From positions 1 through 13,224 of the forward strand of contig JAILAA010000137.1 in NCBI GenBank assembly GCA_024681875.1: DNA of 13,224 bases, read 5' to 3'. Under the pieces are notes generated by a model. That model was given only the letters and a program-made list of their open reading frames with translations, was not told where the DNA came from and ran no database searches. Shown here in pieces: positions 1 to 5,566 of the stretch. The translations under genes were made by a program, and so were the position numbers. Numbering within the stretch: position 1 is the stretch's first letter; each line of letters begins with the position of its first letter. The stretch comes from Prevotella sp. Its GTDB lineage: Bacteria > Bacteroidota > Bacteroidia > Bacteroidales > Bacteroidaceae.

Positions 1-674
1 AGACCGATAGCCTTAGCAGCACCAGTTGAGTTAGGAACGATGTTCTGAGCACCAGCACGAGCGCGCTGAACATCACCCTTGCGCTGAGGACCGTCCAGAA
101 TCATCTGGTCGCCAGTGTAAGCGTGAACAGTAGTCATGATACCGCTCTGGATGGGAGCGAAGTCGTTCAGAGCCTTCGTCATAGGAGCCAGACAGTTTGT
201 GGTGCAAGAAGCAGCGCTGATAACGGTGTCGGCGGGAGTCAGAGTCTTGTGGTTAACGTTGTAAACGATAGTGGGCAGGTCGTTGCCAGCAGGAGCAGAG
301 ATAACAACCTTCTTGGCACCAGCAGTCAGGTGGGCAGAAGCCTTCTCCTTTGAGGTGTAGAAACCTGTGCACTCGAGGACGACGTCAACGTCGAGCTTGC
401 CCCAAGGCAGCTCAGCAGCGTTAGGAACAGCATAGATAGTAATCTTCTTGCCATCGACAACGATGAAGTCCTCACCAGCCTCAACGGTGTGCTTGTTCTC
501 ACCGAACTTGCCACAGAAACCGCCCTGAGCGGTGTCATACTTCAGCAGGTGTGCCAGCATCTTGGGGCTGGTCAAGTCGTTGATTGCTACTACTTCGTAA
601 CCTTCAGCCTCGAACATCTGACGGAAAGCGAGGCGACCGATACGGCCGAAACCGTTAATTGCAACTTTTGTCAT
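1..674 (-). CDS. gapA: Glyceraldehyde-3-phosphate dehydrogenase, 3' end cut by window edge
   Basis: NAD-dependent glycolytic enzyme that converts glyceraldehyde 3-phosphate plus phosphate to 1,3-bisphosphoglycerate in the cytoplasm. The ATG at 674-672 gives [14 protein letters not shown], the canonical Rossmann start. An Asp at residue 33 (AIND) is the residue expected for NAD rather than NADP preference. The catalytic motif SCTTN has its Cys at about residue 157, and the partner His lies in VHAYTGDQ at about residue 184. The frame stays open to base 1, giving 224 codons of an expected 330-340, so the C-terminal third lies outside the window. It is transcribed away from mscL, with an AT-rich leader of about 80 nt and a Bacteroidetes-type -7 element at 758-765. 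Family identity is not in doubt; only the missing end is unseen. Confidence 0.97.
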   Translation of the reverse strand, partial: MTKVAINGFGRIGRLAFRQMFEAEGYEVVAINDLTSPKMLAHLLKYDTAQGGFCGKFGENKHTVEAGEDFIVVDGKKITIYAVPNAAELPWGKLDVDVVLECTGFYTSKEKASAHLTAGAKKVVISAPAGNDLPTIVYNVNHKTLTPADTVISAASCTTNCLAPMTKALNDFAPIQSGIMTTVHAYTGDQMILDGPQRKGDVQRARAGAQNIVPNSTGAAKAIG

Positions 675-757
675 GTTTTTTTGTTTGTTATAGAATGAAT
701 AAATTGAAAAAATCACTTTTTTGCACCCTCCGATGCATTTTTTTCTGTTTTCGGGCA

Positions 758-792
758 CAAAGTTACAAAATAATTCTTATATTTGCATCAAA
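758..792 (-). promoter_or_regulatory. Probable gapA promoter (Bacteroidetes type)
   Basis: Read on the minus strand, 765-758 is TAACTTTG, an exact match to the Bacteroidetes -7 consensus TAnnTTTG, embedded in TTTTGTAACTTTG, a common form. A TTTG at 792-789 (minus) could be the -33 element, but the 23-base spacer is slightly longer than the usual 19-21. This would place the start site near 750 and a leader of about 75-80 nt before the gapA ATG. Confidence 0.55.
778..785 (+). promoter_or_regulatory. Possible -7 element for mscL
   Basis: TATATTTG fits the Bacteroidetes TAnnTTTG consensus on the plus strand, but I see no clear TTTG about 20 bases upstream. If used, the mscL transcript would begin near 792 with a leader of roughly 170 nt containing both heptad repeat tracts. 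An imperfect alternative (TAAGTTTA near 875) also exists, so the call is weak. Confidence 0.3.
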
Positions 793-810
793 ATTCAGTC
801 TTAATAATCT

Positions 811-839
811 TAAAATTTAAAATTGAAAATTGAAAATTG
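811..839 (+). repeat. Intergenic 7-base periodic tract (AAAATTG unit)
   Basis: Four consecutive heptamers cover 812-839: AAAATTT followed by three copies of AAAATTG. It lies between the divergent gapA and mscL genes, and no coding frame uses it. The 7-base period matches the tracts found inside genes elsewhere in this window. Confidence 0.8.
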
Positions 840-893
840 TCATAGGTCAAACATTTAGCAGACAATTGCAACGTTAAGTTTACAAAACAACAC

Positions 894-935
894 TCAACCG
901 TCACTCGACACTCAACAATAAACACTCAACAATAA
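894..935 (+). repeat. Intergenic 7/14-base periodic tract (ACACTCAACAATAA unit)
   Basis: Six heptamers: TCAACCG, TCACTCG, then ACACTCA-ACAATAA twice. The last two pairs form a perfect tandem duplication of 14 bases (908-921 and 922-935). It sits just upstream of mscL and probably lies in its leader. It follows the 811-839 tract after about 55 bases of unrelated AT-rich DNA. Confidence 0.75.
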
Positions 936-962
936 CCATTATCCACTTAAACATTAAAAGCT

Positions 963-1352
963 ATGGGATTAATTAAGGAATTCAAAGAGTTTGCCATGAA
1001 GGGCAATGTCATGGACATGGCCATTGGCGTAATCATCGGTGCTGCTTTCGGCAAGATTGTCAGCTCGCTTGTTGACGATGTGCTGATGCCGCTGGTAGGC
1101 ATGATTGTAGGCAAGGTGGACTTTTCTACGCTCTCTGCCAAGGTGGGCGATGCCGAACTGATGTATGGTAAGTTCATCCAGAACGTGGTCGACTTCCTTA
1201 TTGTAGCCTTCTGTATCTTCATGGTGCTGAAAGCCATCAACAAGATGTCGAATCTGAAGAAGAAGGAAGAGGCTGCTGCCCCCGAGGCTCCGAAGGGTCC
1301 CACGCAGGAAGAGCTGCTCACCGAGATTCGTGACCTGCTGAAGAAGAAGTAA
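963..1352 (+). CDS. mscL: Large-conductance mechanosensitive channel MscL
   Basis: Inner-membrane channel that opens under membrane tension to release solutes during hypo-osmotic shock; it works as a homopentamer. The 129-residue length is typical. It begins with the amphipathic N-terminal helix ([16 protein letters not shown]). TM1 (about residues 16-45) carries the signature [16 protein letters not shown], which lines the pore constriction. A short periplasmic loop follows (about 50-70), then TM2 (about 72-94, [21 protein letters not shown]). The charged C-terminal helix ends in the conserved [12 protein letters not shown]. The ATG at 963 is the only start that preserves the N-terminal helix. 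The next gene starts 65 bases downstream after a hairpin, so co-transcription with it is uncertain. Confidence 0.97.
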   Translation: MGLIKEFKEFAMKGNVMDMAIGVIIGAAFGKIVSSLVDDVLMPLVGMIVGKVDFSTLSAKVGDAELMYGKFIQNVVDFLIVAFCIFMVLKAINKMSNLKKKEEAAAPEAPKGPTQEELLTEIRDLLKKK

Positions 1353-1383
1353 GCTACACGGCTTCACACATTATTTAATATAT

Positions 1384-1414
1384 AGGGGGTGCCACCATTT
1401 TGGCGGTACCCCTT
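1384..1414 (+). promoter_or_regulatory. Stable hairpin between mscL and the TonB-family gene
   Basis: GGGGTGCCACC (1386-1396) pairs with GGCGGTACCCC (1402-1412) across a 5-base ATTTT loop, with one G-T pair and one A-C mismatch. A1384-T1414 and G1385-T1413 extend the stem. No U-run follows, so it is a poor intrinsic terminator. It ends only 3 bases before the TonB-family ATG and could affect translation start or mRNA processing. Its role is inferred, not shown. Confidence 0.5.
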
Positions 1415-1417
1415 AGA

Positions 1418-2113
1418 ATGATGGAACAGAAGAAGAGCCCACAAGCCGACCTGGAGCGCCGCCGCCCGCAGCGATTGCTGTTGGGGCTGGTGGTAGCCTT
1501 GGCTTGTGCCTTCGTGGCCTTGGAGTATACCGTGGAACCCGATGACCCCTTGGACGACCCCGACCTTCTGGCTCGTCTTGACAACGATATGGAGCTGCCG
1601 CCCCTGCTCAACGACAACAATGAAAAACTTCTGGCACCGAAAGCAGAGCCAAAACCTGAGACGAAGCTCGTAGTGGTGGAGGAAGAGGTGGAAGAGGTGC
1701 TGGATGATGACGAAGACGTGGAAACCGATGTTGACGACGACATGGAGGCGCAGGAAGAGGTGGAGGACATGGAGCCCCCTCCCCCACCCGACGAAGATGC
1801 CGTCAGTCTGCGCGTTGTCGAGGACGTGCCACAGTTTCCCGGCGGACTCACGGAGTTTATCAAATGGCTCTCTCGCAACCTGAAATATCCCTCAGAGCTG
1901 CAAGAGCGACAAGTGCAGGGTAAAGTGGTGGCCGAGTTCATCGTCAACACCGACGGAAGCATTACCGACGTCAAGGTCATCGGCTCGCTGCATCCCCTGT
2001 GCGACGCCGAGGTACTGCGCGTACTGCGCACCATGCCTCGCTGGACGCCCGGCATCCTTAACGATGAGCCTTGCCGCACCAAGGTCTGTATTCCCGTAGT
2101 ATTCAAGATATAA
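1418..2113 (+). CDS. TonB-family energy transducer with acidic linker
   Basis: Predicted inner-membrane protein that passes proton-motive force to TonB-dependent outer-membrane transporters. From the ATG at 1418 it has 231 residues. There is a basic cytoplasmic N-terminus, one membrane anchor at about 20-38 (LLLGLVVALACAFVALEY), a periplasmic linker, and a TonB C-terminal domain from about 138 to 231. That domain has the conserved NLKYPSE at about 155-161, GKVVAEFIVNTDGSITDV, and a C-terminal PVVFKI strand. The linker is odd: residues 86-125 are almost all Glu/Asp with a short PPPPP run, not the usual Pro/Lys-rich spacer. ATG 1421 is equally possible. A TTG at 1400 would lie inside the hairpin and is unlikely. 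The stop is 10 bases before the prenyl synthase start. Bacteroidetes carry many such paralogs, so its transporter partner is unknown. Confidence 0.88.
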   Translation: MMEQKKSPQADLERRRPQRLLLGLVVALACAFVALEYTVEPDDPLDDPDLLARLDNDMELPPLLNDNNEKLLAPKAEPKPETKLVVVEEEVEEVLDDDEDVETDVDDDMEAQEEVEDMEPPPPPDEDAVSLRVVEDVPQFPGGLTEFIKWLSRNLKYPSELQERQVQGKVVAEFIVNTDGSITDVKVIGSLHPLCDAEVLRVLRTMPRWTPGILNDEPCRTKVCIPVVFKI

Positions 2114-2123
2114 AGAAAAATAT

Positions 2124-3098
2124 ATGTACACCTCAGAAGAAATCCTCAGACAAGTCAACGCGGCACTCGATGCACTGCCCTACGACCGCCGCCCCGCCTC
2201 ACTCTACGAACCGGTAAAGTATGTTCTCTCCCTGGGAGGCAAGCGCATTAGGCCCGTGCTCATGCTCCTGGCCTATAACCTTTACAAGGACAACCCCGCC
2301 GACATTATGATGCAGGCGCTGGCCTTGGAGACCTATCACAACTACACGCTGCTGCACGATGACCTGATGGACAACGCCGACTTGCGCCGCGGCCACGAGA
2401 CGGTGCACAAGCGCTGGGACGCCAACACAGCCATCCTCTCGGGCGACTCCATGCTCGTACTGGCCTACCAGCGTATGCAGCAATGCCCGAAAGAGCATCT
2501 GCAGGCCGTGCTTGACGTTTTCACAGAGACGGCGCTCGAGATAGGCGAGGGACAGCAATATGACATGGACTTCGAAACGCGCAACGACGTCACCGAGGAC
2601 GAATACATCGAGATGATACGCCTGAAGACCAGCGTACTGCTGGCCTGTGCCGTGAAGATTGGCGCTCTGCTGGCCGATGCGCCGCAGGAGGATGTCGACA
2701 ATCTTTATAAGTTTGGCGAGCAGCTAGGCCTCGCCTTCCAGCTACAGGACGATCTGCTCGACGTCTATGGCGACCCGAAAGTCTTCGGCAAGGCCATTGG
2801 CGGCGACATCACCTCGAACAAGAAGACTTACATGCTCATCAACGCCGTTAATCGTGCCAATCCTGAACAGCGTCAGGAGTTGATGAGATGGATAGAGGCA
2901 AAGGACTTCAATCGCACTGAGAAAGTACGTGCCGTCACCGAACTCTACGACCAGATTGGCATTCGTCAGCTGTGCGAGCAGAAGATTAACTATTACTTTG
3001 GTGAGTGCCGCAAGTATCTGGCTCGCGTCGGCGTCAGCGAAGAGCGCAAGAAGCGACTGCTCGACTATACCGACGAGATGATGGAGAGGAGGAAATGA
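2124..3098 (+). CDS. Polyprenyl diphosphate synthase, probably short-chain (FPP/GGPP)
   Basis: Cytosolic trans-prenyltransferase that condenses isopentenyl diphosphate onto allylic diphosphates, feeding quinone and undecaprenyl synthesis. It has 324 residues. Family motifs in order: GGKRIRP at 38-44; the first Asp-rich motif HDDLMD, with Asp 79, 80 and 83, followed by LRRG; KTS at 168-170; and the second Asp-rich motif QDDLLD (Asp 209, 210, 213) followed by GGD and the Lys pair at 233-234. Product length can be guessed: residue 74, five before the first Asp-rich motif, is Tyr. A bulky aromatic there limits the chain to about C15-C20, whereas long-chain IspB-type enzymes have Ala. The first motif lacks the two-residue insertion of E. 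coli IspA and so resembles archaeal-type GGPP synthases. It lies between the TonB-family gene and tatD, probably in one operon. Confidence 0.93.
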   Translation: MYTSEEILRQVNAALDALPYDRRPASLYEPVKYVLSLGGKRIRPVLMLLAYNLYKDNPADIMMQALALETYHNYTLLHDDLMDNADLRRGHETVHKRWDANTAILSGDSMLVLAYQRMQQCPKEHLQAVLDVFTETALEIGEGQQYDMDFETRNDVTEDEYIEMIRLKTSVLLACAVKIGALLADAPQEDVDNLYKFGEQLGLAFQLQDDLLDVYGDPKVFGKAIGGDITSNKKTYMLINAVNRANPEQRQELMRWIEAKDFNRTEKVRAVTELYDQIGIRQLCEQKINYYFGECRKYLARVGVSEERKKRLLDYTDEMMERRK

Positions 3099-3101
3099 GT
3101 T

Positions 3102-3129
3102 TTCGAATTGAGAATTTAAGTTTGATGAT
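3102..3129 (+). repeat. 7-base periodic tract spanning the tatD start
   Basis: Four heptamers, TTCGAAT, TGAGAAT, TTAAGTT and TGATGAT, begin 3 bases after the prenyl synthase stop and run into the tatD start codon at 3125. If translation began at the overlapping ATG 3095, the tract would encode RIENLSL, a peptide of the same low-complexity type as the inserts in other genes here. The copies are diverged, so this is less secure than the tracts in GH3 and aminopeptidase P. Confidence 0.55.
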
Positions 3130-3931
3130 TTCCTTCATTGATACGCACTGCCATTTAGACGGCGAGGAGTTTGACGACGACCGCCTTGAGGTGATGCAGC
3201 GGGCACGCGAGGCTGGCTGCAAGGCCATCTTCCTGCCTGCCATCGACCTTCCTTCATCAGAGCGAATCTTGAAGCTCTGCCAGCAGCATCCCGACTATCT
3301 CTATCCTATGCTAGGCCTGCATCCCGAGGAAGTGCGTGCCGACTGGCAAGAACAACTCTCCCAGATAAAGAATATTTTGGACCGTGTTCATCCGTGTGAA
3401 TCCGATGCCAACGACATGACCGTTGCTGCCATCGGCGAGGTGGGGCTCGACTTCTACTGGAGCCGCGAATTCGAGCAGGAGCAGCTGCAGGCTTTTGAAG
3501 AACAGGTAAAATGGTCGGTAGAGATGCGCCTGCCCCTGATGATTCACTGCCGCAAGGCGCAGAATGAGATGGTGGCAATATTGAAAAAGTACGCGCGCGA
3601 ATTGCCTGGCGGTGTGTTTCATTGTTTTACGGGTAATGAAAAAGAAGCAGCCGAACTGTTGCAGTTCGACAACTTCGTTCTTGGCATCGGAGGCGTCTCC
3701 ACGTTCAAGAAAAGCCACCTGCCCGAGGTCTTGCCCGCCATAGTTCCCCTCCACCGAATCGTCCTTGAGACCGACGCCCCTTATATGGCGCCCGTTCCCC
3801 ACCGTGGCCAGCGCAACGAGCCAGCCTTCGTTGTCAACGTCCTGCAACGTTTAGCCGAGGCCTACGGCGTCACCCCCGAGGAAATAGCCCACCGCACCAA
3901 CGCCACCGTAGCCCGCATCTTCGGTTTCTGA
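3125..3931 (+). CDS. tatD: TatD-family metal-dependent hydrolase/DNase
   Basis: Cytoplasmic amidohydrolase-fold metalloenzyme; family members act as 3'-5' exonucleases or DNA-repair and quality-control nucleases. From ATG 3125 it has 268 residues, normal for the family. All metal ligands are visible: THCHLD (His 8 and 10), GEVGLD (Glu 105), MIHCR (His 141), VFHCF (His 166) and ETDAPY (Asp 217), plus LGLHPEE. The start at 3125 puts the first HxH where homologs have it. An earlier in-frame ATG at 3095 overlaps the upstream stop (ATGA) and follows a purine-rich AGAGGAGGAA, so coupled translation from there is possible and would add ten repeat-encoded residues. Residues 86-96 come from a 10-base periodic tract just before the conserved AAIGEVGLD and look inserted. 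The gene converges with GH30. Confidence 0.92.
   Translation: MISFIDTHCHLDGEEFDDDRLEVMQRAREAGCKAIFLPAIDLPSSERILKLCQQHPDYLYPMLGLHPEEVRADWQEQLSQIKNILDRVHPCESDANDMTVAAIGEVGLDFYWSREFEQEQLQAFEEQVKWSVEMRLPLMIHCRKAQNEMVAILKKYARELPGGVFHCFTGNEKEAAELLQFDNFVLGIGGVSTFKKSHLPEVLPAIVPLHRIVLETDAPYMAPVPHRGQRNEPAFVVNVLQRLAEAYGVTPEEIAHRTNATVARIFGF
3382..3411 (+). repeat. 10-base periodic tract inside tatD
   Basis: CCGTGTTCAT, CCGTGTGAAT and CCGATGCCAA are three successive 10-mers, the first two differing at two positions. They encode DRVHPCESDAN (residues 86-96), between the helix after LHPEEV and the conserved strand AAIGEVGLD. The wording resembles the ATCCGTGTTCATCCGTGT type of dispersed repeat I recall from many bacterial genomes; that link is from memory, not checked. 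Confidence 0.5.
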
Positions 3932-3934
3932 TGC

Positions 3935-3948
3935 CCGCTGATGTGCGG
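3935..3948. terminator. Weak hairpin between convergent tatD and GH30
   Basis: CCGC (3935-3938) pairs with GCGG (3945-3948) around a 6-base loop in the 24-base gap between the two stop codons. A separate perfect 7-bp inverted repeat, TACCTAT-cac-ATAGGTA (3961-3977), covers the last codons of GH30. Neither has a U-run, so they are at best partial transcription barriers or mRNA 3'-end protectors. Confidence 0.25.
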
Positions 3949-3955
3949 TTGAACG

Positions 3956-5542
3956 TTACTTACCTATCACATAGGTATTAAACGAGTGTGGAACAGTTGC
4001 CACATTCAAGTACTTGTCCTTTATCTTGACACTCAAGCTGACATCATGGTCGGTGAAGTTACCGACTGTGACGATGAACTGTTGACCGTTGCGGAACACG
4101 ACGACAGGAGTCTTGCTGTATTCTCGGCCAGCATAGGTAATCATTTCTGTGCCTGGCGCAACAAACTGGCAGAAATGCTTGTAGGCATAGTATTCGGCAG
4201 TATAGCGTTTCTGGCGTGTTTTGCTGTCTACCTGAATAAGAGCGTTCTGAGTCCAGCCCCATGTCGACTGACCTTTGTCGGCAAGAATGAAGTTCCAATT
4301 ATAGTATTCATCGCAGCCATTGCCTAAGTTGTCGCTGAGCAGGAAGAAGGTGTGCTCACCAGCCTTCCAGTCCATCGAGCCGTTGCCACACTCGCTCTCG
4401 CTCATCATCAGGCGTAGCTGCGGATAGCGCTGCCGCAGTTGGGGCAGGTTCTCGCGACACTCCCACTGGGTTGCGATGCCAATGATTGGTTTACTATTTG
4501 ACGATTTACTACTTACATTTTCAGAGACAGGTGCGACAAGCCCGTCGATGATCTTCTCGACATAGTCCAGGCGGTTGGTATTGAATGTGCCTATCCACAG
4601 CTCCACCTCAGGATGTTTCTTCCGGAGCGTAGGAGCCAGATATTCGTTGTTAAAGCGCAGCGTACCCTCTGCCGTCCAGGCGCAGCCGGGATAGGGGGTG
4701 TAGGAATAGGCTTCGTTCTGATACATCACCTTTGTGATGGGCAGCCCTTGCTCAGCATAGAGGTCGATGAAGTGACAGAACATGTCGGCATAGCTCTGCA
4801 AGTAACGCGGGTCCTGAATGAAATAGTCCTGCGTAGCCAGACGACGGGGGAAGACTCCTTCGCGCTCACCCAGTAATTTCATCTCGTCAGGGTCTACACT
4901 CACCTCGCTGTCGTCTGTCCCCCCCTCGCCTTTTGAAGAGGGGGCTGGGGTGAGACTAAAGAGCAGATAGTCCTTCTCCTTCGACTGAGTATTATACGGA
5001 CTGCTCAGCACGCAGTAGTCTTGATTGATTTTCATCCAGGTCGGCGGGCTCCACGGACTCATGAAAAGCTGCAGTTGCGGACAGTATTTCTGTGCGGCAC
5101 GGGCCAGGGGGATGATGTTCCGCTTGTCGCGCTCGATGTTAAAGTGCTTCAGTCCGAGGTCGCCCACCACGTCATCGCATGAATACCAGCTGCGGGCGTA
5201 GTCGTTGGCGTTCATCGACACACGGCCATGCGTGAACCGCAGGTCGCCGTCCTTGGCAAACAGATTGCGCATCACCTCGTCTTGGTCGTCGCGGCTCAAC
5301 ATGTTGAAGGCGTCCCAGTCCAACTCATTGAACGTGGTACCCCAGGCGCGGAACGCAACACCTTTCTCGTTTCCATCCACAGCAGCTACCACCGTTCCCA
5401 AGGCCTTGGTAGCAAGTGCCGTCTTGCCTGTTACCCATGGAGATTTTTCGGTAGTAGTATACTGCGTAACTTTTTGCGCATTCAGCGCAAGCGAACCCGT
5501 CAACAGGACGGACAGCATTATCAGGTTTCTCATTTTCAACAT
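3956..5542 (-). CDS. Exported GH30-family glycoside hydrolase
   Basis: Retaining beta-glycosidase of the (beta/alpha)8 GH30 family, about 528 residues from ATG 5542. ATG 5533 (MRNLIMLSVLL) also gives a good signal peptide; a TTG at 5548 is less likely. The N-terminus is a classic signal sequence ending near ALNAQ, so the enzyme is exported, probably to the periplasm. GH30 features (numbered from 5548): FNELDWDAF near 73, where GH30_3 beta-1,6-glucanases have FNELGWDA; FMSPWSPPTWMK at 162-173; acid/base Glu 279 in MYQNEAY; probable nucleophile Glu 384 in MMSESECGNG; and a C-terminal beta-domain from about 465. Two repeat-derived loops interrupt it, at residues 199-217 and 345-354, away from the catalytic motifs. 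It is the third gene of the GH3-GH31-GH30 operon, about 24 bases after GH31. Substrate is open: beta-1,6-glucan, or another beta-glucan or xylan. Confidence 0.88.
   Translation of the reverse strand: MLKMRNLIMLSVLLTGSLALNAQKVTQYTTTEKSPWVTGKTALATKALGTVVAAVDGNEKGVAFRAWGTTFNELDWDAFNMLSRDDQDEVMRNLFAKDGDLRFTHGRVSMNANDYARSWYSCDDVVGDLGLKHFNIERDKRNIIPLARAAQKYCPQLQLFMSPWSPPTWMKINQDYCVLSSPYNTQSKEKDYLLFSLTPAPSSKGEGGTDDSEVSVDPDEMKLLGEREGVFPRRLATQDYFIQDPRYLQSYADMFCHFIDLYAEQGLPITKVMYQNEAYSYTPYPGCAWTAEGTLRFNNEYLAPTLRKKHPEVELWIGTFNTNRLDYVEKIIDGLVAPVSENVSSKSSNSKPIIGIATQWECRENLPQLRQRYPQLRLMMSESECGNGSMDWKAGEHTFFLLSDNLGNGCDEYYNWNFILADKGQSTWGWTQNALIQVDSKTRQKRYTAEYYAYKHFCQFVAPGTEMITYAGREYSKTPVVVFRNGQQFIVTVGNFTDHDVSLSVKIKDKYLNVATVPHSFNTYVIGK
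4489..4516 (-). repeat. 7-base periodic tract inside GH30 (GTAAATC-like unit)
   Basis: On the coding strand, four heptamers read GTAAGTA, GTAAATC, GTCAAAT, AGTAAAC. They encode VSSKSSNSKP, a Ser/Lys/Asn-rich loop between two ordinary segments (EKIIDGLVAP and IIGIATQWE). The phase and substitutions keep it free of stops: a perfect GTAAATC array would create TAA in one frame. Confidence 0.65.
4899..4954 (-). repeat. Palindromic repeat inserted in frame in GH30
   Basis: The 56-base segment has outer arms CTCACC (4899-4904) and GGTGAG (4949-4954), and inner arms CCCCCTC (4921-4927) and GAGGGGG (4938-4944) around a 10-base loop. On the coding strand it encodes SLTPAPSSKGEGG and neighbours (residues 199-217). 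From general knowledge, LTPxPSxKGEG is the translation of a palindromic repeat family dispersed through Bacteroidetes and some other phyla. Its C/G runs differ sharply from the surrounding codons. Confidence 0.75.
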
Positions 5543-5566
5543 GAGCAAAGCGTTTCTATTCGATGG

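Noticed and set aside
1400..1417. TTG at 1400 as start of the TonB-family protein
   Set aside because: It would begin inside the hairpin loop and add six residues of no family value; ATG 1418 or 1421 is preferred.
1375..2106. Long minus-strand Ser-rich open frame opposite the TonB-family gene
   Set aside because: Its Ser/Thr runs are the mirror of the Glu/Asp codons of the linker; the plus-strand frame has a clear TonB domain.
5546..5548. TTG 5548 as GH30 start
   Set aside because: In-frame ATGs at 5542 and 5533 give a better signal peptide and a normal start codon.
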